Part shown: positions 52,641 through 63,147 of the stretch, piece after piece
How positions within the stretch are numbered: the first letter of the stretch is position 1
How the letters are laid out: every line of letters starts with the position of its first letter
Assembly (NCBI GenBank): GCA_949987565.1
Contig: OX465105.1
Location: 25,481,632 to 25,545,631, forward strand
Direction: 5' to 3'
Origin: Luidia sarsii
Taxonomy: Eukaryota; Echinodermata; Asteroidea; Paxillosida; Luidiidae
Length of the DNA: 64,000 bases
Made by a program: the position numbers and the translations under genes
Notes under the pieces: generated by a model
Databases searched by the model: none
What the model was told of the DNA's origin: nothing
The model's input: only the letters and a program-made list of their open reading frames with translations

Positions 52641-52729
52641 GTCCGGGCAGACGCATTTTAAAGAGGCGGGGGGGGGGGACCACACATATTTAACCTTCAC
52701 ACCAGCTCTCTCTCTCCCCCCATTATCTT

Positions 52730-55700
52730 CTATAACCGTATCTCGCCGCTGGTGATCTTGAGGTAGCCCGTCTGGTCCAGGCGGCTGTACTGCTGGCGGG
52801 CCTGGTCGAAGTAGAAGAGCGGGTCGCGGACCAGTAGCGGGTCGAAGGCCTCCTGCACCAGGCGCAGCTTGGTCTGCTTGAAGGTGCTGGTGTGCTCCAG
52901 GGCGGCCGGCAGACGCACGAACCGCGGGCAGGCGTAGGAGGGCAGGCGGGCCCGCAGGAAGGCGAAGGTGCCGGCCGGGTCGAAGCCGGCGCCCGGCGTC
53001 AGAAGCACGGCAGCCATTCCGGCCTTGCCGTAGTGACCTGCGAGACGAGGGGTCAAAGGCCATATACAACATCGGTAAAGGTCAAAATATAGTAGTTTAG
53101 TTTAGTTTATTTCTTTTTCCACAGCATCAACCAACAAAGCACATATCACAGAATGTACATTACAAAGAATGAATAGGCAAAATTAATAGGGAGATGACTG
53201 GCACATTAAGTGATAACTTAATATAAATAAACAATGAATGCGATACTGCAGAGGGACCCATCAAGAAGCACAGCTTTTAAGTGTTGGGCCCCATTGCAAC
53301 ACTTGCACTGAGCCGGAAAAGGAATGCTCATGCTAATTTAGACCGTAAACGGTAGGGAGAGGGCTCAATGCAAGTGAAGCAATCAGTCAATAGAACACAA
53401 ATCCTTAGTATTAACACAAAACACATAGAAAACTATACACAAGGACTAATTAGATACATTATACACTTAGCAGAGAAAACCAAAACGAATTTGAGGAATA
53501 GGCAATGATTGGGAAATATAGCGAAATATGTCGCCGTTAGATAGTAATGTGATTCAGCTAAAAAAAAAAAAAAAAAAAATAGAGTAGATAATACATGTCA
53601 ACTTCAACTCTCGAAATCAGAGATATGATAGTGAGAGATGAATTCATGATGGAAACGAGGAGTGTTCACATGCACTTAGCTCACAGTATGAATGTTTGGG
53701 TTTCCATGCATGAAGCATTATCATGGTGTTCTACATGTATTCAGACTGTATTTTATTGCCTTTATGTTAATACAATAAGATAACACATGTGTGTTATAAC
53801 AATTGGCAATGGGAAGTGACTTTTTACTTTAATAGTGAATTGCTGAAAACATTGGATGTCATTTTGGGGGGTTTAAAGGCCCTATACAACATTGCTAAAG
53901 GTCAAAAGATCGCCACAGTTTGTGTGTTAAACCATTGCAACATTCCAAAAAAGCAATCCTGCGAAGGTTTTAGCTCAAATGGTAATCTGAGAAAGTAGAA
54001 GAAGGCAAAAAACCCTCATGGTTTTAACACCATTCTGTAGTGTAATAAATAGTTTATTACTTTTGAGTAATAAACTATTTGTCGATGTTTGAGGGAAGGT
54101 TTCTCGGGAAGTAACAGCGTCCCAGACCGTAAGATTTCAACATGAGGATTCTATCGTGACCATCTACAAACTTTGTAAATTGGAATCTGTGGACTTCGAT
54201 GTTTTCCAATCTTCCCAATGTTGTATTGGGCCTTTAAGGGTCTTTTTAAATCCATAATGTTCGACCTAAGCGTTGTCTCTTTTTCTGCTCAAAAGTTAGA
54301 GGGCCTGACGTTTCAATCCGAAAAGGACCCTTTGCCTTTGGGAAAGGTCCTGCTAGGATCGGAACGTTAGGCTCTCTAACGTTTGATATCCAGGTGGCTT
54401 TGCAAATTAAGGGACCGGAAGACCAACGGAAGGATCAGGTCAACCGGTCACAGCAGGTCATTTTAGTCAGTTTATCAAAATAATTATTGTTGTATCAGGA
54501 CAAGATGACGGATTTCAAGAGGTTCCCAACGCCATTGCAAAAAGTCGCGGTATGTTTTTGGGGTCGGGGTGCAGCACACAAAATCCATCCAAGATGGCTC
54601 CGCCGAGCTGATTATCATAAAGTGTGTACCCACAACTTTTTTTTAATAAGGGGTCTTTGGAGGCTAATTAACTGATACATTGTAGAACAAGTGAAGCTTA
54701 AGACAACCTGGGGGTTCACTCTTCAATTTGGTATGAAATTTGGACCATATCTGGCTTTAAATGTGGCCCTATTTGGCTGCAGAAGTGGAGGGGTCCATCT
54801 CAAAATCCTTGCAGAAATTCGGCTTGGACGACTAGACATTTTGGGGGTGTTTTTTTCTGGGGGTAATTAGCAAAAAATCTAATCGGCTAAGGGCACTAAA
54901 ATTGAAAAGAATCTGAGAGATGAAGGTCCAAACTACAATTTTGAGTATAGCTACAAGAACTGAGAGACTTTTGGGCATGGGATTGTAGGGGAATAAATAA
55001 TCCCACAAAAACCCTAAAGGATAATTGGCTTTGAAAGTGAGTGTTTTTGTACAGTGTTCAATGGGAGCTCTATTTGGTGTTCTGCACCCGTCGGCGCAGG
55101 CATGAAGCGCCCTCTCGCGTTAACTGGATTAGCCATCTTACCCGGCACAGTCACTCCGTACACGTTGGCCTCCAGCACACCTTTCTGTTGCTGCATTACC
55201 TGGGCCACCTCCGTAGTGGCCACGTTCTCTCCCTTCCATCTGGCCAGCAGAAAACACAGACCCATCAATAGAAACCAGTCTATATCAAAACTCATGTTCC
55301 GATGAGGATGTACAATAAGTCTTAGCTATTTCGGTGAAGATAAACTTCCAACTTATTCGCGTCGAAAGTTGCCATGCAGTCAAGAATAGTTTGCTGTAAG
55401 TAATCTTTTAGTTGAGGAGGTGGGTTTCTGAGTAAGAAAGTAATTCGGAGATTTTGATTGATTCATGAAAACATAATAGAAAGTTTGACTGGAAAGGTTA
55501 CTACCCGCCGATCTATCTAGCTCCAACAGAAGGGGACTTCCCAGAATTTAGTTGACTATTATTTGGGAAGGCCGCCATCTAAGGGCTGGATAGCTCATCA
55601 GGTGGTAGGGCACTTGTATGTAACTCAACTCAAAATGTTTCGGGTCCAAGTCCCAGTTCAGCCAATTGTTCTTTGTTCGTTCAAATTCAAACTGTGAACT

Positions 55701-58700
55701 TTTGAACAAATAAAAAATAAATAAAGAATGGCAAAGCAAATAGCGAAATATAATTGATGCGCCGACACATTGGTGGTCTTCATTTAGGTCGCGAAATTCC
55801 AAATCGCGGCAGGGTCTGAAACAAAACTGGCTGCAGGGTCTGGCTTCTCTCACCTGAATGTGTCACCAATCCGGTCTTTGAAGTAGAGGTTGTGGTGGTC
55901 GTCTTGCACGAACAGGTCGCCCGTGTTGAAGTACACGTCGCCTTCTCGCAGGACGTCACGGACCAGCTTCCGCTGCAGCAGGTCCGAGTTGCCCACGTAG
56001 CCTTCCAGCGGGAACATCTTGTTGACCGGGCACAGAAGAAGCCCGATGTCCCCTGGGGGTCGGATGGGTGGATGGGTGGAAGAGGAGTGGATTGGTGGGT
56101 GAATCGGTGGCCGGGTGGGCGGGTTTGATAGTCGGATTGGTTGGGTAATGGGTGGATGAGTGGATTGGTGGGCAGGTGGGTAGGTGGTTGGGTGGATGGT
56201 CAAGTTGGTTGGGTATTGGGTGGATTGGTGGGTAGGTGGGTTGGTGGGTGGATAGATAGGTGGGTGGATGGTCGGGTTGGTTGGGTATTGGGTGGATTGG
56301 TGGGTAGGTGAGTTGGTGGGTGGATAGATTGGTGGGTGGATGGTCGGGTTGGTTTGGTAATGGGCGGATGGGTGGATTAGTGGGTAGGTTGATTGGCGGA
56401 TGGGTTGATTGTAAGATGAGTGGGTGGATGGTCGAGTTGGTTGGGTAATGGGTGGATTGGTGCATGGGTAGGTGGGTTGGTGGGTGGATAGATTGGTGGG
56501 TGGATGGTCGGGTTGGTTTGGTAATGGGTGGATTGGTGGGTAGGTGGGTTGGTGGGTGGATAGATAGGTGGGTGGATGGTCGGGTTGGTTTGGTAATGGG
56601 CGGATGGGTGGATTAGTGGGTAGGTTGATTGGCGGATGGGTTGATTGTAAGATGAGTGGGTGGATGGTCGAGTTGGTTGGGTAATGGGTGGATTGGTGCA
56701 TGGGTAGGTGGGTTGGTGGGTGGATAGATTGGTGGGTGGATGGTCGGGTTGGTTTGGTAATGGGTGGATTGGTGGGTAGGTGGGTTGGTGGGTGGATAGA
56801 TAGGTGGGTGGATGGTCGGGTTGGTTTGGTAATGGGTGGATTGGTGGGTAGGTGGGTTGGTGGGTGGATAGATAGGTGGGTGGATGGTCGGGTTGGTTTG
56901 GTAATGGGTGGATTGGTGGGTAGGTGGGTTGGTGGGTGGATAGATAGGTGGGTGGATGGTCGGGTTGGTTTGGTAATGGGTGGATTGGTGGGTAGGTGGG
57001 TTGGTGGGTGGATAGATTGGTGGGTGGATGGTCGGGTTGGTTTGGTAATGGGTGGATTGGTGGGTAGGTGGGTTGGTGGGTGGATAGATTGGTGGGTGGA
57101 TGGTCGGGTTGGTTTGGTAATGGGTGGATTGGTGGGTAGGTGGGTTGGTGGGTGGATAGATTGGTGGGTGGATGGTCGGGTTGGTTTGGTAATGGGTGGA
57201 TTGGTGGGTAGGTGGGTTGGTGGGTGGATAGATCGGTGGGTGGATGGTCGGGTTGGTTTGGTAATGGGCGGATGGGTGGATTAGTGGGTAGGTTGATTGG
57301 CGGATGGGTTGATTTTAAGATGAGTGGGTGGATGGTCGAGTTGGTTGGGTAATGGGTTGATTGGTGGGTAGGTCAATTTGTGGGTGGATAGATAGGTGGG
57401 TGGATGGTCGTTGTTGGGTGGAATACGTGGATGAATGGAAAGAGGATGGGATACATCAAAGGCTGGTTTATTTTACTCCACATTGGTTTCGTGCATGACC
57501 CTATACCCTCACCACAGAATCGTTAAGACTGATTTCAACAAAACCTAGCGATACTGACTCATGTATAGCCTATATCCCTCTCGTCAACTCACCCCTGGGG
57601 ACCGTAATACAGCGACCTTTGGCATCTCGCGTGGGCTGGGCAGTCTCGTAGTCGTACTGGATCAACTCGATCGGGCAGATCAGCTGAAACGCATAACGTT
57701 AAAGAGAGGGTTTTATATTGCAATGTTGGCAAATACGGGCGATTTACAATAGTGCGCCCTCAAGAGTTTGCAACCCGTTGGCCAATCGTAATGCGCGGAA
57801 TCTACGCATTGTGTTTGGCGAACTTTTGTGAATCGCCCGTATCATTTTCAGGGTGAACGCTGTTCCGAAGTGGTATAGCTTTATTTCACCGATGATTCTC
57901 TTTCGGCGCAAATTTTTTTCGGGTTGTGCTTAATCTGGCACCAGGTCCGGAGGAAATGTCACCTAAAGGCCACCATAGTTGGGAGTAATTACACACAAGC
58001 CAATAATTGCGTCCGTATCTATACCAGGGTCCTTTTCCAAAGCCTGGCTTATGCTCAGGCTCCGGCTTTGTCTCTGTTTGTTTCCATCCATTTTAAAGTA
58101 TAAGGCATGAGAACGGGAGGCCTTTGGCTTCATTTTCTAATGTTATATAGGCATACTGGGTGTTGGAAAAGAATCCAAAGCTTCAACTTCAACAAAGAAC
58201 TCCAAGTCTCCAACCTGTGTAGCCTTTTGATAACAGAGACGAAGGAGGAACCTGTGCCTCAGCCGGGTTTTGGAAAAGAGCCATGTTAACATTGTCCCTC
58301 AGGTATGCGTGCCAGCACTTGAGAAAGCCAAGGGTAAACCCATGCAGCTGTACAAGCACCAAATACTATTTGAGCACAAAGACTGTCTTGATAAACAATC
58401 TGGCTGCCCGGTGCCAATGCATCCCGCGACAAAGCAGTTGGCAATCCTGCTTTAAAAGGAAGATTTATGATGCTAAGTACGTACAGTTACATGCGTAGCT
58501 AGGCAGCTGTATGAAATTGGGCTTTGGTTGTCAGCCCAATCTCTGTTTCATTACAAGCAGAGACGAAGCTGGAGCCGATGCATGAGCCGAGGTCTTGGGA
58601 ATAAGGCCCTGTGCGAAAGCAAGGGAGTGAGGAGGGTCCGGGAAAAGGGAAGGGTTTCTTGGTCTCACCCGCAGCATCGGCGACCAGCAGCCCACGGAGC

Positions 58701-61700
58701 CCACGGCATTGTCCAGGTTCATGATGCCGAAGTTGGCCTCGGTTGCGCCGTACGTCTCCAGCACACGCTCGATGCGGAACCGCTGCATGACGTCACTCCA
58801 GATGTCTGCGCCCAGCCCGTTGCCCACGGCAACGCGCACCTTGTTCGTCTTCTCCTCGGGGCTCTTGGTTGCGAGGGGGACGGGGCGAGAAACCGCGGCA
58901 CTTCGCGTTAATTTACGAGAACTGAGCGGAGCGGAAGGTTACCAGTGATACCACTGTAACGCATCGCTTTTGAGACTGAGTTACGACTCTTTTCAGAGCC
59001 GCACTCCTTCTCAAAAGAGGTGTGTTACATGGTGTCATCGCAAACACTCCACTACATCATGCGTGTTGACGAAACTGACCCGCAGCCGAATCCCAAGGCC
59101 CTAAGCCCAAGTCTTAAATTTGGCAGTAGATATAAGGGGGACACACATCCCCATTCCGCTCCTGACTACATGATTGTATAAAGGGCGAGCATTTTTAAAC
59201 ACAAGAGGGCGCTATTACCTCTGGCCTCGCAAGAAGATACCGGAACAGCTCCCCGATGTACATGATGATGGTGACGTCATGCTTGTAGCAATCCGACCAG
59301 AAATGAGTGGCGGAGAACTTGGATCTGAGCACCATAGTGGCACCTACCATAAAACAAAACAAAAAATCAAACGCTTAAACCACTAACAATATGTCTGCCG
59401 CCACCAAGAGTCGAAGAAGTGCCAATTCCTTGGCCGCCATTTTCGAATGTTTGTCACGCGCTCGCATCACGAAGCGCTAAGAAAATTCTCTGCAAGTTAT
59501 TCGCGCTTATCATGCGCGGCTAGGGGATGTGACAAAACACTCTGACAGAGAAGTACGCCTCACCCGTCCTGATGACATTGCTGAGGCCGAAGAGCAGAGC
59601 CGATATGTGGTACAGGGGTAGCGTGACGTACATGACGTCATCTGACGTCATGTTGACGCAGTGAAGAAGATGGCCTCCCGCCAGCATCTTGTAGTGGGAC
59701 ATTCGGCTTGCCTTGGGAAGACCTGCTTATCGACGTTACAAAATGGGACGAAATGGGAGAAAGGAAGGAAAAAAAAGACAATCTGTCAATTCGCAAATGA
59801 AAAAAAGAAAGAAATATACATCCCCGCCGGGATTCGAACCCGGAACCTTTGAATTAGAAGTCCAACGCGCTAATCCGTTGCGCCACGGGGACCTTGCTGC
59901 TGAAATTCCTGAATATAATATACTATACATGTATACAGATTGGTAGTTTAAAAAGGTTGACGAAATTTTTCCAAAAAACAATTTCCATCCCCGCCGGGAT
60001 TCGAACCCGGAACCTTTGAATTAGAAGTCCAACGCGCTAATCCGTTGCGCCACAGGGATGTTGACGATAAGGGTAGATACAATGTACAATGGAACTTGGT
60101 AACTTACAAAGACCGGTGAAAAAACAACCCGATCATAACTTATAAAAGAAATTCATCCCCGCCGGGATTCGAACCCAGAACCTTTGAATTAGAAGTCCAA
60201 CGCGCTAATCCGTTGCGCCGCTGGAATGTTGACGTTAAGGGTAGATACAGTGTACAATGGAACTTGGTAACTTACAAAGACCGGTGAAAAAACAACCCAA
60301 TCATAACTTATAAAAGAAATTCATCCCCGCCGGGATTCGAACCCGGAACCTTTGAATTAGAAGTCCAACGCGCTAATCCGTTGCGCCACGGGGATGTTGA
60401 CGTTAAGGGTAGATACAATGTACAATGGAACTTGGTAACTTACAAAGACCGGTGAAAAAACAACCCAATCATAATTATAAAAGAAATTCATCCCCGCCGG
60501 GATTCGAACCCGGAACCTTTGAATTAGAAGTCCAACGCGCTAATCCGTTGCGCCACGGGGACCTTGCTGATGAAATTCCTGAATATGATATACTATACAT
60601 GTATACAGATTGGTAGTTTAAAAAGGTTGACAATTTTTCCTAAAACAATATCCATCCCCGCCGGGATTCGAACCCGAAACCTTTGAATTAGAAGTCCAAC
60701 GCGCTAATCCGTTGCGCCACGGGGACGTAGATGCAATGCAACATGAACATTGCAGATTGGTAACTTACAAAGGTTGGTGGAAAACCCAGTTATATAAAAG
60801 AAATTCATCCCCGCCGGGATTCGAACCCGGAACCTTTGAATTAGAAGTCCAACGCGCTAATCCGTTGCGCCACGGGGACGTAGATGCAATGCAACATGAA
60901 CATTGCAGATTGGTAACTTACAAAGGTTGGTGGAAAACCCAGTTATATAAAAGAAATTCATCCCCGCCGGGATTCGAACCCGGAACCTTTGAATTAGAAG
61001 TCCAACGCGCTAATCCGTTGCGCCACGGGGATGTTGACGTAAAGGTACATGAACATTGGAAATTAGTAACTTACAAAGACCGGCGAAAAAAAGAATATAT
61101 AAACAAAAAATTCATCCCCGCCGGGATTCGAACCCGGAACCTTTGAATTAGAAGTCCAACGCGCTAATCCGTTGCGCCACGGGGATGACGCTGGACACTT
61201 TTGTAATCCTTTGCGAATTAGTACACGCATAATTATTTGAAAAGAGAGATGTAGAGAGGGAGAGGGAGAGGGAGAGGGAGAGGGAGAGGGAGAGGGAGAG
61301 GGAGAGGGAGAGGGAGAGGGAGAGGGAGAGGGAGAGGGAGAGGGAGAGGGAGAGGGAGAGGGAGAGGGAGAGGGAGAGGGAGAGGGAGAGGGAGAGGGAG
61401 AGGGAGAGGGAGAGGGAGAGGGAGAGGGAGAGGGAGAGGGAGAGGGAGAGGGAGAGGGAGAGGGAGAGGGAGAGGGAGAGGGAGAGGGAGAGGGAGAGGG
61501 AGAGGGAGAGGGAGAGGGAGAGGGAGAGGGAGAGGGAGAGGGAGAGGGAGAGGGAGAGGGAGAGGGAGAGGGACACAGTGCGTTATGGGGAGAACAAGAG
61601 GTAGAAAGAGGGGAAAAGAGAGACAGGAGAGACGGAGAGAGAGAGAGAGAGAGGCGGGGAGGGAAGGGGAGGGTGGACAGGGAGAGAGGAGAGAGAGGGG

Positions 61701-61790
61701 GTATAGGTGAGAGAGGATTGATATGAAGATAAACAGGGAGACAGGGGAGAAAGGGGAAGGAGAAGAGAAACACAGACAGCCAGCCAGCTA

Positions 61791-61884
<94 letters not shown>

Positions 61885-61902
61885 TAGTCAGCCAGCCAGC
61901 TA

Positions 61903-61934
<32 letters not shown>

Positions 61935-61995
61935 CCTAGCCACCCAGCTAGTCAGCCAGCCAGCCAGCCAGCCATACATACAGACAGACATACAT

Positions 61996-62050
<55 letters not shown>

Positions 62051-62051
62051 C

Positions 62052-62116
<65 letters not shown>

Positions 62117-62390
62117 TAGACAGACAGCTAGGGAAAATGTACAGTACCTGTGGTGCCGGATGTGTAGATGTAGACGAAGGGGTCCCTGAAGTGTAGTCCC
62201 TCCCGTACCTCCCTGGGTGGGTTGGCATCCATGTCCACTTCACTGAGCTCGCCGTTGTTCTCCACGATCTGCTCAATAGACTGCACCCCTTCCATGCAGC
62301 CGACCGACGAGGACTCCAAGGACCAGATGCGGGCGCCCTTCTCCTTGAGGGCGTCCTTCATGTCTGCCACCGCCTCACGCAGGCTCTCCC
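52730..62390 (-). CDS. SLC27: SLC27 fatty-acid transport protein / very-long-chain acyl-CoA synthetase, A2/A6 type (5' partial)
   Basis: The enzyme activates long- and very-long-chain fatty acids to acyl-CoA with ATP and thereby drives uptake, at ER, peroxisome or plasma membrane. Eight exons join in phase: 62390-62148, 59722-59564, 59343-59219, 58863-58669, 57683-57593, 56052-55854, 55239-55142, 53037-52730 (stop 52732-52730). They give 1418 bases and 471 residues, against about 620 in the full protein. The AMP-binding P-loop YIYTSGTTG crosses the first junction, followed by [12 protein letters not shown]; then [74 protein letters not shown] and the FATP/VLACS signature [17 protein letters not shown], ending [12 protein letters not shown] and TFKQTKLRL. 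Residues EANVYGV and SYACPRF favour A2/A6 over A1/A4. The N-terminal membrane segment and about 150 residues are not found left of 64000. One intron holds nine tRNA genes. Confidence 0.93.
53045..53095. mobile_element. End fragment of the TTAA foldback family beside the last SLC27 exon
   Basis: CAAAGGCCATATACAACATCG and GTAAAGGTCAAAATA match the left end of 53873-54237. It starts about 10 bases from the acceptor of the last SLC27 exon. Confidence 0.5.
53873..54237. mobile_element. TTAA-flanked foldback element (copy 2)
   Basis: TTAAAGGCCCTATACAACA at the left faces TGTTGTATTGGGCCTTTAA at the right, each including a TTAA (53873-53876, 54234-54237). A central inverted pair AATAAATAGTTTATTA / TAATAAACTATTTG marks the middle. 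365 bases, no ORF. SLC27 last intron. Confidence 0.78.
54290..54385. mobile_element. Short hairpin-core element
   Basis: GAGGGCCTGACGTTTCAATCC faces GGTCCTGCTAGGATCGGAAC with a loop reduced to about 20 bases. Confidence 0.6.
54640..55086. repeat. Dispersed repeat, second copy
   Basis: Matches 14940-15380. It carries an extra 38 or so bases near 54982-55020 (GGGGAATAAATAATCCC inside) absent from the first copy. It ends about 55 bases from an SLC27 exon. Confidence 0.72.
55550..55690 (+). mobile_element. tRNA-derived SINE family B, degenerate
   Basis: GGCCGCCATCTAAGGGCTGG, ATAGCTCATCAGGTGGTAGG, GGGTCCAAGTCCCAG: A and B boxes recognisable but mutated. Confidence 0.6.
56060..57430. repeat. 72-bp minisatellite abutting the 3' splice site of an SLC27 exon
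   Basis: G/T-rich on the + strand (GGTGGGTGGATGG, GGTTGGTTTGGTAATGGG), so C/A-rich and pyrimidine-biased on the gene's sense strand. Period 72 bases (for example 56761 and 56833), about 18 units, with longer blocks shared between 56340-56460 and 56580-56700. Its right end in sense direction is about 8 bases from the acceptor at 56053. Open frames on both strands are artefacts of the repeat. Confidence 0.93.
58027..58282. mobile_element. Foldback element, GGGCCCTTTTYMAAACCTGG family (full copy)
   Basis: GGGTCCTTTTCCAAAGCCTGG faces CCGGGTTTTGGAAAAGAGCC; inner CAGGCTCCGGCTTTGTCTC faces GACGAAGGAGGAACCTGTG. Related to 24313-24556. SLC27 intron. Confidence 0.7.
58503..58606. mobile_element. Partial copy of the same foldback family
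   Basis: AATCTCTGTTTCATTACAAG faces CAGAGACGAAGCTGGAGCC, then GAGCCGAGGTCTTGGGAATA. About 60 bases from an SLC27 exon. Confidence 0.45.
58935..59052. mobile_element. Right part of a GTGAYACC foldback element
   Basis: AGTGATACCACTGTAACGC and, inverted, ATGGTGTCATCGCAAACAC lie at the two ends; the centre is deleted relative to 12221-12463. Confidence 0.6.
59819..59892 (-). tRNA. tRNA-Arg(UCU), array 2, position 9 in sense order
   Basis: Intact 74-base gene as array 1 copy 1 (GTCCCCG acceptor start). Its 5' flank is spacer type C. Located in an SLC27 intron, same strand as SLC27. Confidence 0.93.
59986..60059 (-). tRNA. tRNA-Arg(UCU), array 2, position 8
   Basis: Acceptor starts ATCCCTG, one G-U wobble in the stem; otherwise intact. 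Spacer type B upstream. Confidence 0.88.
60154..60227 (-). pseudogene. tRNA-Arg(UCU) pseudogene, array 2, position 7
   Basis: Acceptor strand ATTCCAG does not pair fully with CGGGGAT, the G after the D arm start is changed (CGGCGCAACG), and the T stem is CTGGG/CCCGG. Spacer type B upstream. Confidence 0.7.
60322..60395 (-). tRNA. tRNA-Arg(UCU), array 2, position 6
   Basis: Intact, ATCCCCG start. Spacer type B upstream. Confidence 0.93.
60489..60562 (-). tRNA. tRNA-Arg(UCU), array 2, position 5
   Basis: Intact, GTCCCCG start. Spacer type C upstream, as in array 1 position 5. Confidence 0.93.
60653..60726 (-). tRNA. tRNA-Arg(UCU), array 2, position 4
   Basis: Intact except T stem TCGGG/CCCGG, which keeps a G-U pair. 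Spacer type A upstream. Confidence 0.9.
60806..60879 (-). tRNA. tRNA-Arg(UCU), array 2, position 3
   Basis: Intact, GTCCCCG start. Spacer type A upstream. Confidence 0.93.
60959..61032 (-). tRNA. tRNA-Arg(UCU), array 2, position 2
   Basis: Intact, ATCCCCG start. Upstream spacer is a divergent mixture of types A and B. Confidence 0.93.
61113..61186 (-). tRNA. tRNA-Arg(UCU), array 2, position 1
   Basis: Intact, ATCCCCG start. Its 5' flank is unique and runs within 70 bases into the GGGAGA array. Confidence 0.93.
61256..61573. repeat. GGGAGA hexamer microsatellite
   Basis: About 52 perfect units of GGGAGA, followed to 61770 by irregular GA-rich sequence. It lies between the tRNA array and the CAGC/GACA arrays in the same SLC27 intron. 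Confidence 0.97.
61775..61975. repeat. CCAG tetramer microsatellite
   Basis: About 48 units of CAGC/CCAG with occasional CTAG variants (CAGCTAGTCAGC) repeated at intervals. Confidence 0.93.
61976..62128. repeat. CAGA tetramer microsatellite
   Basis: About 36 CAGA units, with CATA near its left end, ending 13 bases before the 5' splice site region of the SLC27 exon 62390-62148. Confidence 0.95.
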
Positions 62391-62702
62391 CTATATTAGA
62401 AGTGCAGTAGCTCATAATAATTACAGGGAGTTGTGATGGAGGGAGAGGGAGAGGGTTCGCCCAAAACAAGGCTAAAAAGACAGTCAAAGTTAAGGGCTAA
62501 AGAAAGAAGGAGATAGAGAGGAAGATTGGCAAAGATTAGCGATGTATCACCACGTCTGGCAAAAACCCATCCCCAATTCACGATCACATCAAGAAAATAG
62601 TAAATCATGCACCTTTCTTTAGTGATAAAAAGCACCTTCGAAAAAAAAATACTCGTGTAAACCAGTAAAAAAAACGGTCAACTTGGACAATAGTCCAATA
62701 AG

Positions 62703-62950
62703 AATGAGTCTCAAAGGTTAGAAGGCCTGACGATTCGATCCTAGCAGGACCTTTCTCAAAGGCAAAGTGACAAGGACATACACAGAAAGTCAGGGGAAGG
62801 GCTTTCCTTCCCCTGACTGTCTGTGTATCGGTATGTCCTTGTCACTTTGCCTGCTGGGATCGAAACGTCAGGCCCTCTAAAATTCATGAAATGTCTGTAT
62901 TGCAGGTTATTTTTATCAGTGAGCAGTTTGCAAGAGTTTGTTTTATTAAC
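62703..62950. mobile_element. Hairpin-core element with extra internal palindrome
   Basis: AAGGCCTGACGATTCGATCC faces GGGATCGAAACGTCAGGCC. Inside, AGTCAGGGGAAGGGC faces GCCTTCCCCTGACTG-like sequence, and the tail ATCAGTGAGCAGTTTGC is the family tail. Confidence 0.65.
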
Positions 62951-62957
62951 TTCGGTA

Positions 62958-63147
62958 AGGCCTCTTGTCAAAAAGATCATCGGTTGGGTATCGGATGATT
63001 TTACCCGTCCGATGTCGTTTCCACCGGATAGCCGTCGTGTAATTTTCACCCCAGAGTCCAGTACAATCGGCTTTCTACCGGGGGAAATTTTATCGGTCGG
63101 ATGAATTCAACCGGCACACAACCGATGATCTTTTTGACAAGAGACCT
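62958..63147. mobile_element. 190-bp foldback element, AGGCCTCTTGTCAAAAAG ends
   Basis: AGGCCTCTTGTCAAAAAGAT and CATCGGTTG at the left face CAACCGATGATC and TTTTTGACAAGAGACCT at the right (arms about 29 bases). GATGATTTTACCCGTCCGAT faces ATCGGTCGGATGAATTC further in. No ORF; single copy in this window. Confidence 0.75.

Noticed and set aside
55850..57284. Open frames with Thr/His/Pro or Gly/Trp repeats in the 72-bp minisatellite
   Set aside because: Open only because the repeat period is a multiple of three; the minus-strand frame merely reads through the SLC27 acceptor.
60425..61146. Open frames of repeating tRNA-like peptide within tRNA array 2
   Set aside because: They are translations of tRNA genes and spacers, repeated because the genes are.
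61063..61773. Open frames of Ser-Pro or Ser-Leu repeats
   Set aside because: Hexamer GGGAGA array; no stop can occur in it.
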